A stretch of DNA of 64,000 bases from Stenotrophomonas maltophilia (GTDB lineage Bacteria > Pseudomonadota > Gammaproteobacteria > Xanthomonadales > Xanthomonadaceae), in contig DGIP01000338.1 of the NCBI GenBank assembly GCA_002386405.1, forward strand, positions 1,110-65,109, read 5' to 3'. A model generated the notes under the pieces. The model saw nothing but the letters and a program-made list of their open reading frames with translations. It had not been told where the DNA came from and ran no database searches. This document shows, one piece after another, positions 28,849-37,242 of the stretch. The translations under genes were made by a program, and so were the position numbers. The first letter of the stretch is position 1, and each line of letters opens with the position of its first letter.

Positions 28849-31053
28849 TCAAACCCCCGCGCCCGCCGCCAGCGCCTGCAGTTCGCGCTGCAGCAGCGCC
28901 TGCACTTCCTCGCGCTGGAACTGGGTAACGAACACCGGCACCGCAAACACGTACGGCAACCCATCGGCCTCGCGGCGAACGACATACGCCAGCTGCAACC
29001 GCGCCAGCGCGTGGCGGACCTGCTCCGGATCGACCCGCGCACCCGCCTGATCGAATGCAGCCAGCAGTTCCACCAGGGTGATGCCACGCTCGCCGCTCCC
29101 GACCAGCTGCGCACCTGCTACCTGGTACACCACGATCCGGTCGATGCGGCACGCCAGGGGATCGGGACTCAGCCGCGCCCACCCGGCCAGTGCATCGAAC
29201 ATCGGCTCGCTGACCAGCGCCGCATGTACCTGCGTGGCATCCAGCACGCGCAGGCCCCGGTCCAGCTGGCCCAGCAGCTGCTGGCAGGCAATGGCGACCA
29301 GGTTGGCGCGGCGACCGCACGCCGCCACCAGCCGCTGTGGCAGGTCCGGGCTGGCGAAGTGCACGCCCAGGCGCGCCATCGGTTCGGTGGCCAGCGCCAG
29401 GCAGGCGTCCTGTTCCAGCCCGCCGATATGGATCACTTCGCCGAAGTTGCGCAGCGGTGAGGCGAAATCCAGGGTAACCGCTTCATACAGGTCCCAGAAC
29501 CCGGCCAGCATGAAGTGGCAACGCCCCTCTTCGCTCAGCGCGCGCAGTGCCGCCAGTTGCGGGTAGCCATGTGCCGCTTCAGCGCGCAGGAACAGATCGG
29601 TCTCGTCGATCAGCAGCAGCAGGCCACGCCCCTGCGCGCGCGAAGACAGCTCGGCGACCAGCGCATCGATCCCGGTGTCCTCGGCCAGGCCCAGTTCCAG
29701 CGCCAACCGCATCGTCAGCCGATGGTCGCGCAGCGACAGGTACACGCAGTGCACGCGCGGGTGGCCGACAAAGCGCCGCTCGATCGCCTTCATCAGGCTG
29801 GTCTTGCCCAGCTGCCGACCGCCCACCAGCAGGTAGTTGCCGGGCTCGCGGTTGAGCACCCGCGCCAGCAGCGACTCGCGCCCAAAGAAGGCCGCCGGGC
29901 GGGTGATGCCGCCATGGGTCTGGTAGGGCGAGATGCGGGTTACCCGGAGCTGCCGGGCCAGCAGCCCTGCCAGCGCATCGAGCGCGCCAGGCTGCAGCAG
30001 CCAGCGGGTCTGTGCGGCCTGGCCAAGGCATACGCACAGGTTGGCCGGATCGTCGGCGTACGCCGCCAGTTCGGCTTCGACCGCCAGCGAGGGGCTCACC
30101 ACCAGCACCACGTCCTGGCCATTGGGCATGGCGCGCAACTGCTGCACGATGGCATCGGCCGCCAGCGCCGGATCGGGCTGGTACAGCCACAACCGCTCCA
30201 ACGCCAGCGGCAGCTTGTCCGGCAGGTTCCATTCGCGGACCAGGCCGGTCAGCGCCCAGCCCGGTGCCGGCGCGTCGATCGCACCGATGCGCGCGGCCAG
30301 CTGAAGTGCGCGTGTCAATGGCGTGGCCTGCAGGTGCCGCAGCGCGTCGCGCCAGCGCACCGTGGCAATCCCGGCACCGGCCAGGACGCGATCCTTGAGC
30401 CGCAACCATCCCAGCTGGCGGTCGATGACGGGCAGCGCCTGCAGCGGCTGGGCAAGCAGCCGCTGTGGCTCGCGCACGATGTCGGCCACCGCCGGTCGCA
30501 CCCAGTACCAGAGCATGCCAAGCCCGGCCAGGCCCAGTACGGACAACCCCAGCACCACCGACAGCCACTGCACGATGCCCCACGGCGCCTGCGCGTGGCA
30601 GTTGGCCGGCAACCAGCGCGACGGTGGCGCAGGATCGCCGGGGCGGCAACGCCAGTACTGGGTGCGCGGCTCCAGCGTCTGCTCGATGGCCGCACCGCGC
30701 AGCCCGCTGTTGGCCGGGAAGCGGTCGGTGAAGCGCAGGCGCAGCACGAACGGCTGCGGCAGTTCGGCAACGACCAGGGTTTCTTCGCGGTCGTGCACGC
30801 CGGGCACGTGCACCTGCTGCGGCCAGCGTTCGTGCTGCAGCCAATACGACAATGCTTCTTCGCGCAGGAACATCATGTCGATGTTGGCCTGCTGCATGAG
30901 CATCATGCTTTCGCGGTCGCGCTGCATGCGCAGCAGCTGCACGGGGTTGAGCCACGGCACGAACAGGTAGCTGCCCACGAACCAGGTCAGGCCGGCCACC
31001 AGCAGCAGCCACCACCAGCGCAGTACCGGCTGCCCGCGCGGTGGCCTGCTCAT
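28849..31053 (-). CDS. Membrane-anchored AAA/STAND-type ATPase
   Basis: A 734-residue protein. Two membrane helices (about 12-35 and 159-185) flank a roughly 120-residue segment predicted to be periplasmic. The cytoplasmic part holds a linker region (about 190-370) and then an ORC/STAND-like ATPase. That domain has the FGRE box at 390-393, Walker A GGRQLGKTS at 411-419, Walker B LLLLIDETD at 478-486, and a sensor-like FMLAGFWD. A winged-helix-like C-terminus (about 650-710) follows. ATG at 31053 overlaps the stop of the upstream HTH gene by 4 nt, so the two form a coupled unit. I do not recognise a named family; the fold suggests a switch or signal-transducing ATPase. Confidence 0.85.
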   Translation of the reverse strand: MSRPPRGQPVLRWWWLLLVAGLTWFVGSYLFVPWLNPVQLLRMQRDRESMMLMQQANIDMMFLREEALSYWLQHERWPQQVHVPGVHDREETLVVAELPQPFVLRLRFTDRFPANSGLRGAAIEQTLEPRTQYWRCRPGDPAPPSRWLPANCHAQAPWGIVQWLSVVLGLSVLGLAGLGMLWYWVRPAVADIVREPQRLLAQPLQALPVIDRQLGWLRLKDRVLAGAGIATVRWRDALRHLQATPLTRALQLAARIGAIDAPAPGWALTGLVREWNLPDKLPLALERLWLYQPDPALAADAIVQQLRAMPNGQDVVLVVSPSLAVEAELAAYADDPANLCVCLGQAAQTRWLLQPGALDALAGLLARQLRVTRISPYQTHGGITRPAAFFGRESLLARVLNREPGNYLLVGGRQLGKTSLMKAIERRFVGHPRVHCVYLSLRDHRLTMRLALELGLAEDTGIDALVAELSSRAQGRGLLLLIDETDLFLRAEAAHGYPQLAALRALSEEGRCHFMLAGFWDLYEAVTLDFASPLRNFGEVIHIGGLEQDACLALATEPMARLGVHFASPDLPQRLVAACGRRANLVAIACQQLLGQLDRGLRVLDATQVHAALVSEPMFDALAGWARLSPDPLACRIDRIVVYQVAGAQLVGSGERGITLVELLAAFDQAGARVDPEQVRHALARLQLAYVVRREADGLPYVFAVPVFVTQFQREEVQALLQRELQALAAGAGV

Positions 31054-32261
31054 GCGGTCTGCACCTGCATGCCGTCGATGACCTGTCGCACGGCGCGGCG
31101 GATCGCCTCGCAGCGCCATTCCAGGCATTGCCCCTGCGGGTGCGGTCGCGCGGCCAGCAGGTTGTTCCAGTACAGGTGGCGCAGCAGCGGATCGGCCAGG
31201 TAGGGCCGCGCCGGTGCCACCACCTGGTGCGCCAGCCATCCCTGCACCGCGATACGCGCAGCGTCATCGCGCAACAGCGGTACCAGTGCCTCCCACAGGC
31301 GTGGATGGCTGGACAGCGTATCGGTGACCGCCTCGTCGTCGAGAGCGGTGTCAACGAGCAACGTCAGCGCGGCCTGCGCCAACAACGGGTGCCCGCCGGA
31401 CAACCGCAGCGCGCGCGCAAGCGTGTCATCGCCAATGCCGGGGGCACTGCGCCGCAGGTCCTCGATTCCCAGCTCCGGCCAGCTCTCGCTGGCGGCAATG
31501 TTGAGCAGCGAAAGATCGCCGCCCTGGTACTTCAGGTCGGCCAACGCGGCCCCGCCACAGATCAGCAGGTGAAGCTTGCCGCTGTACATCTCGCTGAGGC
31601 TGCGCAGGATCCCGGCCAGCACATCGCGCGGCCCTGATTCCCCCTGCTCGAACCGGCTGACCAGGCAGAACAGCGCACCGGGCTGCTGCAGCCGGCGCGC
31701 CAGCGCCATTTCGAAACTGGCGTCCGAGCCAACGCCCTCCAGCCCGCACTGGGCGGCCAGCAAGGCAAAGTAGTCCTGGTCGCCCTCGCCCGACCGGAAC
31801 GGCGGCTGCAGATGCAGCACGCGCTCCTGCCCATAGCGTGCCGCTGCCTCAGCAAGGATCGCGGCGCGCTCGGGCGGCTGCCCCCAATGGGCCTGGGTCA
31901 ACAGCAGGCTCACCGGGTACGGGCGCAGCGACTGCAGGCGGTCGAACAGCCGGGTGACGGTGGGCGGCACTGAAACCCTAGGGGGGTCCTGCTCGTCCCG
32001 TGCCGACACCGGCTCCACCGGGAACTCCGGCTCGAACCCCACCGACTGCAGCAATGCATTGCATTCGGTTTCGGTCAGGCGCAGGTAGTTGGCGCAGGCC
32101 AGGACCCGGTCGCGATGTCGGCGACTGGGCCGCGAGGTACCGGCGCGCCAGTTGTTGACCGCCTCGCGGCTGATGCCGATCTCGGCGGCCACCCCGCCGG
32201 CACTGGCCCGGATCCGCCGCATGTGTCGAGACAGCAGGTCCGCGAACTCAGGGGCAGGCAT
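31050..32261 (-). CDS. HTH protein with degenerate AAA/STAND ATPase domain
   Basis: A 403-residue protein. An N-terminal XRE-like helix-turn-helix (about 5-70; VAAEIGISREAVNNWRAG) is followed by a linker and an AAA-like domain (about 105-320). The expected Walker A reads LLLTQAHWGQPPERA (no GK[ST]) and the Walker B reads LFCLVSRFEQGE (no Asp-Glu pair). The downstream LSGGHPLLAQAAL box, typical of STAND proteins, is retained. It is therefore probably a nucleotide-independent partner. It overlaps by 4 nt the gene for an intact membrane ATPase. ATG 32261 begins the HTH cleanly; 32324 is a longer alternative. No family name is recognised. Confidence 0.8.
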   Translation of the reverse strand: MPAPEFADLLSRHMRRIRASAGGVAAEIGISREAVNNWRAGTSRPSRRHRDRVLACANYLRLTETECNALLQSVGFEPEFPVEPVSARDEQDPPRVSVPPTVTRLFDRLQSLRPYPVSLLLTQAHWGQPPERAAILAEAAARYGQERVLHLQPPFRSGEGDQDYFALLAAQCGLEGVGSDASFEMALARRLQQPGALFCLVSRFEQGESGPRDVLAGILRSLSEMYSGKLHLLICGGAALADLKYQGGDLSLLNIAASESWPELGIEDLRRSAPGIGDDTLARALRLSGGHPLLAQAALTLLVDTALDDEAVTDTLSSHPRLWEALVPLLRDDAARIAVQGWLAHQVVAPARPYLADPLLRHLYWNNLLAARPHPQGQCLEWRCEAIRRAVRQVIDGMQVQTA

Positions 32262-32327
32262 GGGAAACGACCAGAACGGGAGGGAGTCGCACACCCTACC
32301 GTGACCGTATGGACTGTCAACCATGGC

Positions 32328-32852
32328 TCAGGCCGCAGGAACCGCAGCGCCCTGCCGCACGAACAGCTTGCGGGTCACCAGCAGGTGCACTACGAAGGCC
32401 AGGATCGCCAGCATGCCCAGCGCCACGATCACCCGGCCCAGCACCGACCCCAGCCCCTTCTGGCCTTCAAGGCGATCAAGCCGATCAAACTGCGCGGGGT
32501 TGCTGCGTGCGTAAGCCACGTCGACCTGCGGCGCTTCGCCCAGGTACGGCGTTGCGTTGTCTTCGGAGGTGGAAAAGTGGCCGGTATATTCAACGCCATC
32601 GACGCTGAAGTCGTAGCGGAAGTGGTACTGGTAGGACACCCGCCCCTTGCGGCGTTTTTCCTCGATGTGGTCGACCTGTACCGGTGCCTGCACGGTCACC
32701 GCATCCTTGAGGATGGCTTCGGCCTGGCGATGCCCGCTCAGGGCCGACCAGGCAAAGAACACCGCAAGCGCGGCGTAGCCGATGCAGCACAGCCAGCGGG
32801 ACACGCGGGACAGGCGGGCGTGGGAGGTGTCTGAAACTGGAATGCTGATCAT
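32328..32852 (-). CDS. DUF3592 membrane protein
   Basis: A 174-residue protein with an N-terminal membrane helix (about 18-40, WLCCIGYAALAVFFAWSALSG), a periplasmic beta domain of the DUF3592 family (about 45-135, YQYHFRYDFSVDGVEYTG) and a C-terminal helix (about 140-162). The function of DUF3592 is unknown. ATG at 32852 has GGGGA 7 nt upstream and is preferred; ATG at 32885 is possible. It stands alone, 66 nt upstream of the HTH gene on the same strand. Confidence 0.82.
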   Translation of the reverse strand: MISIPVSDTSHARLSRVSRWLCCIGYAALAVFFAWSALSGHRQAEAILKDAVTVQAPVQVDHIEEKRRKGRVSYQYHFRYDFSVDGVEYTGHFSTSEDNATPYLGEAPQVDVAYARSNPAQFDRLDRLEGQKGLGSVLGRVIVALGMLAILAFVVHLLVTRKLFVRQGAAVPAA

Positions 32853-33036
32853 CTGGTTTTCCCCGTAAGTGGTCGTTTGCGTCATCAGCCAGGTCGCCGT
32901 GACTTCGGGATCCAGTGTGGGTGGCTGCGCCTCGTTGCTGAACGGGCAGCCTGTCAAGTCGGGGCCTGCGGCACCTGACAATCCGTCAACCGGGCGTTCC
33001 GGGGCGCATCCAGGAACGCCATACTGCAATGCGTCA

Positions 33037-33050
33037 TGTAACCGGTTACA
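33037..33050. promoter_or_regulatory. LacI-type operator palindrome
   Basis: TGTAACCGGTTACA is a perfect 14-bp palindrome with a central CG, the form recognised by LacI/GalR-family regulators. It lies 57 nt before the start of the large secreted protein gene. No LacI gene is in this window, so the regulator would act in trans. Confidence 0.65.
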
Positions 33051-33107
33051 ACCACTGCTAGGGTTGGCCGGCCTCACTGGCGAGGCCGTAGCAGGAGGGT
33101 TGTTTTG

Positions 33108-36100
33108 ATGGGGGTGTATGTACGTCGGCGCATGGTGCTGCTTCCCGTGCTTGGCCTCGCGTTTGCTTCAGCCTGTTTCGCCCAGGACGTGCCTGACCGC
33201 AGCCAATGGCGCGCCGGCAGCTCCTCCCAGCAGGTGCCCGCCATGGCGGTGAGTCACCTCATCGACGGCGATCCAAAGACCGTCACCGGTGGCGCCTTCA
33301 GCCCCGGCCACTGGTTCCAGATCGATCTGGGCAAGCCCAGCACCCTGAGCGGCGCACGCCTGACCTGGGATGTGTCCAATCCGGAGGGCTACAGCCTGCA
33401 GACCTCGCTGGACGGCAGGCAGTGGCAGACCGCTTACACCATGCGCGATTCGCTGGGCGGTATCGAGACGCTCTACTTCGCGCCGCGCCAGGCCCGCTAC
33501 CTGCGCCTGGCCAGTCCGGAGCGCACCTCGGACTGGGGCGTGTCGATCTTCGAACTCGAACCACTGGACCGGCGCGCAACGGCCCGCATTTCCGGGCTGG
33601 ATGCCACACAAGCGGCGACGCTGTGGCAAGGCGGCAGCGCGGTGGCCATTCCTGCGGACAAGGACAGCAGCCATGTGTTGACCATCGCCCTGCCAAAGGC
33701 CCTCTCTACCACCGGCTTGGCAGTGGACTGGGCGGGCGCGCACGGCAGCGCACGGCTGCAGGTACAGGATGCACAGGGGCGCTGGACCGACCTGGCGCAT
33801 GACCCACAGGCCGGCAGCCGGCAGCAGAGCTGGCTGGCCGGTACCGCGCCGGTCAACGCACATGCGCTGCGTCTGCTGGTGGAGGGCGAGGCACCGAAGA
33901 TCGCGCGGCTGCGCCTGCTCGGGCCGGCCGCGGTGATGACGCCGATGAAGCGCTACCAGACCGCCGCCAGTGGCGCGCAGCGCGCCCTGTTCCCGGCCTC
34001 CCTGCACATGCAGCAGACCTACTGGACGGCCGTGGGCGTGCACGGTGGCCTGCAGAAATCGATCTTCGACGAGTTCGGCAACATCGAGGCGTTCAAGGGC
34101 GCACCGCTGGTACAGCCGATCTGGCGCAATGCCGATGGCAGCGCGGCCGGCTCCGCCGACCAACCGGTGCAGCATGCGCTGCGCGACGGTTGGAAGCCGA
34201 TGCCGTCGGTCACGTGGCAGCCGCAGCCTGGCCTGGAACTGAAGAGCGAGGCATTTGCGGTGGAACTCGGCGGCCAGCCGGTCACGCTGGTGCGGCACCG
34301 TCTGCACAACGTTGGCACGACCCCCATCGCCGGCACTCTGTCGCTGGTCACGCGCCCGATGCAGATGAATCCGCCGTGGCAGAACGGCGGCCTCTCGCCG
34401 ATCCGTTCGGTGGCCATCCATGGCACCACGGTGCGGGTCAACGGGCGCTCACTGCTGCATTCGCTGACGCCGGTGGATGCATCGGGCGTGGCGCCGTTCG
34501 GCCCCGATGGCCGTACCGAGATCACCACCGCGGTGGCGCAGGGCGAACTGCCCAATGCGCAACAGGCCGATGATCCGGATGGCCTGGCAGCGGCCGCCCT
34601 CGCCTACCGCATCGAGCTCGCCCCGGGTGCCACCCAGTCGGTTGTGGTCGCGTTCCCGCTGGGTATCGCGGCTGCCGACAGTGACGGCGCGCTTCCGGAG
34701 CCGCCAGCGATAGCCTTCGGCACGAAAACGCAGGATCCGGATGCGATCTTCGACGCCCTCGCTACCCGCGTTTCCAACGACTGGCAGGCGCGCCTGGGCC
34801 AGGTCGGCCTGCGCCTGCCCGACCCCTCCCTGGTGGACATGCTGCGCGCCCAGGCGGCCTACATGCTGATCAACCAGACTGGCCCGGCGATGCAACCCGG
34901 CCCACGCAACTACAACCGCTCCTTCATCCGCGACGGCATGGCCACCTCGGCGGTGCTGCTGCGCATGGGCGAATCGCGCATCGCGCGCGACTACCTGGCC
35001 TGGTACACCGGGCACGGCGTGCACGCCAACGGCCTGGTGTCGCCGATCCTCAACAACGACGGCAGCGTCAACACCGGGTTCGGCTCGGATATCGAGTACG
35101 ACAGCCAGGGCCAGTATGTTGCGCTGGTGGCCGATGTCGCGCGGCTGGATGGCGGCCCGGAATCGGTACGCGCCTACCTGCCGAAGGTGAAGGCCGCGCT
35201 GCGTTTCCTGCAGGAGCTTCGCGAGCGCACGCTGGTGCCCGGTTACATGGCCAGCCAGCCCGCGCCGGAGCGGTTCGCCGGCATCCTGGCACCGTCGATC
35301 AGCCACGAAGGCTACCCCTCGCCGACCCACAGTTACTGGGACGACTACTGGGGCCTGAAGGGCTGGCACGACGGCGCGTGGCTGGCCGAATCGCTGGGTG
35401 ATCACGAAACCGCCGCGTGGGCGCGCGAACAGTACCGCCTGCTGCACGATGCGCTGGCCGCTTCGATCCGCGCCACCATGGCGTGGAAGGGCATCGACTT
35501 CATTCCCTCCTCCGCCGACCTGGGCGATGGCGACCCCACCGGCGTGTCGATCGCGCTGGACCCCACCGGCGCGCAGGACGTACTGCCCGAGCAGGCCCTG
35601 CGCACCACCTTCGCGCGCTACCTGGATGACGTGCGCAAGCGCAACCAGCCGGACGCGCTGTACGCCTACACGCCGTATGAAATCCGCAACGTGCTCAGCT
35701 ACGTGCACCTGGACCAGCCCGAAGCCGCCGATGAGCTGCTGCAGGGCCTCCTGCGCGACCGCCGCCCGCTGGAGTGGCAGGTGCTGGCCGAAGTGGTGCA
35801 CTCGCGGCTGCGCTTCCCGCGCTACCTGGGCGACATGCCACATACGTGGATCGGCGCCGAGTATGGGCGCACGTTGTTCGGCATGTTGATGCGCGAGGAC
35901 GATGATGCGCTGTCGCTGCTGCCGGGTACGCCGCCGTCGTGGCTGGTGGGCGACGGGTTGGCGGTGGAGCGGCTGCCCACCGCGTTCGGCACGCTGCAGA
36001 TGGACGCCGTGCAGCGTGGCAATACGCTGAAGGTGACGTTGGGCAAGGGGCTGCGGAAAGACGCTGCGGTAAGGGTGTGGTGGCCTTCGCGCACCCGGCC

Positions 36101-36197
36101 CAACCACGTGCGTGTGGATGGGCGGGTTGTGCAGGACTTTGATGGGAAGAGCGTGTTGATCAGCAAGCCGTTCCGGACGCTTGAAGCGGTGTGGTGA
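33108..36197 (+). CDS. Secreted discoidin plus six-hairpin glycosidase-like protein
   Basis: A 1029-residue exported protein. A signal peptide (about 1-26, ending ACFAQ) precedes a discoidin/F5-F8 type C domain (about 35-150, with VSHLIDGDPKTVTGG and WFQIDLGKPSTLSGARL). Middle beta-rich regions follow, then a large alpha-helical barrel region (about 560-970) with aromatic-acidic stretches such as NRSFIRDGMATS and HSYWDDYWGLKGWHDG. This resembles (alpha/alpha)6 six-hairpin glycosidases. Candidate acids lie in DDYW, but I cannot name a glycoside hydrolase family. ATG at 33108 has AGGAGG 9 nt upstream. Its promoter region carries a LacI-type palindrome, suggesting carbohydrate-induced expression. 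Confidence 0.8.
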   Translation: MGVYVRRRMVLLPVLGLAFASACFAQDVPDRSQWRAGSSSQQVPAMAVSHLIDGDPKTVTGGAFSPGHWFQIDLGKPSTLSGARLTWDVSNPEGYSLQTSLDGRQWQTAYTMRDSLGGIETLYFAPRQARYLRLASPERTSDWGVSIFELEPLDRRATARISGLDATQAATLWQGGSAVAIPADKDSSHVLTIALPKALSTTGLAVDWAGAHGSARLQVQDAQGRWTDLAHDPQAGSRQQSWLAGTAPVNAHALRLLVEGEAPKIARLRLLGPAAVMTPMKRYQTAASGAQRALFPASLHMQQTYWTAVGVHGGLQKSIFDEFGNIEAFKGAPLVQPIWRNADGSAAGSADQPVQHALRDGWKPMPSVTWQPQPGLELKSEAFAVELGGQPVTLVRHRLHNVGTTPIAGTLSLVTRPMQMNPPWQNGGLSPIRSVAIHGTTVRVNGRSLLHSLTPVDASGVAPFGPDGRTEITTAVAQGELPNAQQADDPDGLAAAALAYRIELAPGATQSVVVAFPLGIAAADSDGALPEPPAIAFGTKTQDPDAIFDALATRVSNDWQARLGQVGLRLPDPSLVDMLRAQAAYMLINQTGPAMQPGPRNYNRSFIRDGMATSAVLLRMGESRIARDYLAWYTGHGVHANGLVSPILNNDGSVNTGFGSDIEYDSQGQYVALVADVARLDGGPESVRAYLPKVKAALRFLQELRERTLVPGYMASQPAPERFAGILAPSISHEGYPSPTHSYWDDYWGLKGWHDGAWLAESLGDHETAAWAREQYRLLHDALAASIRATMAWKGIDFIPSSADLGDGDPTGVSIALDPTGAQDVLPEQALRTTFARYLDDVRKRNQPDALYAYTPYEIRNVLSYVHLDQPEAADELLQGLLRDRRPLEWQVLAEVVHSRLRFPRYLGDMPHTWIGAEYGRTLFGMLMREDDDALSLLPGTPPSWLVGDGLAVERLPTAFGTLQMDAVQRGNTLKVTLGKGLRKDAAVRVWWPSRTRPNHVRVDGRVVQDFDGKSVLISKPFRTLEAVW

Positions 36198-36219
36198 TTG
36201 CGCTTGAACCGGTTGGTGC

Positions 36220-36242
36220 AGCCACGCAGGGCGTGGCTCTAC
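36220..36242. repeat. SMAG-type REP palindrome (AGCCACGC class, minus orientation)
   Basis: AGCCACGC, 3-nt loop, GCGTGGCT, ending in CTAC (GTAG on the minus strand). It lies between the six-hairpin gene and the ABC cluster. The sequence is the same class as the pair at 56685-56752. Confidence 0.8.
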
Positions 36243-36251
36243 GCGGGTGCG

Positions 36252-37220
36252 TCACAAGGTGCGTAAACCCGGCGGATTGGTTTCCGAGCGCGCTACCGCT
36301 TCTTCGCCTACGTTCCAGCGCTTCAGCGCCTGGGCGTAGGTGCCGGAGTCGATCTGCGTGTTGAGGGCCTGGGTGATGGCGGTGGCCAGGCCACTGCCCT
36401 TGCGCGTGGTCACCGAGATGGCCGCCGCGTCCGGCCAACCGCCGGGAAACAGGCCGATGCGCCGCACCTTGCCATCGCGCGCGGAGTACGCGCCGGTGGC
36501 ATTGGGTTCGAACGACACATCCGCGCGCCCGGTGATCACCGCCAACCGGCCCACCACGGCGTCGTCGAAGTACTGGTACTCCACCGGCTTCAGACCGGCG
36601 GCGATGTTCTGCCTGTCCCACTGGCGCAGGATCTGGTCCTGGTTGGTGCTGGCGCCCAGCACCACCTTCAACCCTGCCACGTCGGCGGGCCGCTCGATCT
36701 TCTGCAGCGGTCCATCGGTGCGGGTATAGATGCCCAGCAGGTCGAAACGGTAGCTCGAGAAATCGAACTTTTTCTTGCGCTCTTCGGTGACCGTCACGTT
36801 GGACAGCACCGCGTCGTACTTGCCCGACTCCAGCCCCAGCGGCCAATCCGCCCAGGCGACCGGTACCAGGACCAGCTTCAACCCCAATCCATCGGCGATG
36901 AGCTTGGCGATGTCCGGCTCGACCCCGATGATCTGCCTGCTGTCGGCACCATAGTCTGCGAGCGGCAGCTGCCCGGGATGGGTGGCCACGGTGAGCGTGC
37001 CCGGGGTGACGAATGCGTAGCCGGCCGGAATCAGCGCCTGTGCCTTGGGATCGGGCGTACCGACCAGTGCGGCCAGATCGGCCTGTCGCGATGCAGCCGC
37101 TGCGGTGGGTTCCGGAGCGGCGGTCACGCGCGAATAGACGATCGCGCCGACACCGGCAATCAATGCAGTGGCGATGACGACGGTGCTGACGGGAAGACGG
37201 CGGGTTCGCGTGCTGCTCAT
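36252..37220 (-). CDS. ABC transporter periplasmic amino-acid-type binding protein
   Basis: A 322-residue binding protein of the SBP_bac_3 (polar amino acid) family. It has an N-terminal signal/anchor (about 10-32) and a bilobed domain (about 75-310) with GVEPDIAKLIADGLGL and ADVAGLKVVLGAST. ATG at 37220 has AGGA 8 nt upstream. It lies 22 nt downstream of the fused ABC permease-ATPase gene, so it is the last gene of the cluster and presumably delivers the transported compound. Ligand unknown; a cysteine-derived compound is inferred from the neighbours. Confidence 0.87.
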   Translation of the reverse strand: MSSTRTRRLPVSTVVIATALIAGVGAIVYSRVTAAPEPTAAAASRQADLAALVGTPDPKAQALIPAGYAFVTPGTLTVATHPGQLPLADYGADSRQIIGVEPDIAKLIADGLGLKLVLVPVAWADWPLGLESGKYDAVLSNVTVTEERKKKFDFSSYRFDLLGIYTRTDGPLQKIERPADVAGLKVVLGASTNQDQILRQWDRQNIAAGLKPVEYQYFDDAVVGRLAVITGRADVSFEPNATGAYSARDGKVRRIGLFPGGWPDAAAISVTTRKGSGLATAITQALNTQIDSGTYAQALKRWNVGEEAVARSETNPPGLRTL

Positions 37221-37242
37221 GGGGATTCCTGGAAGTTGACGG

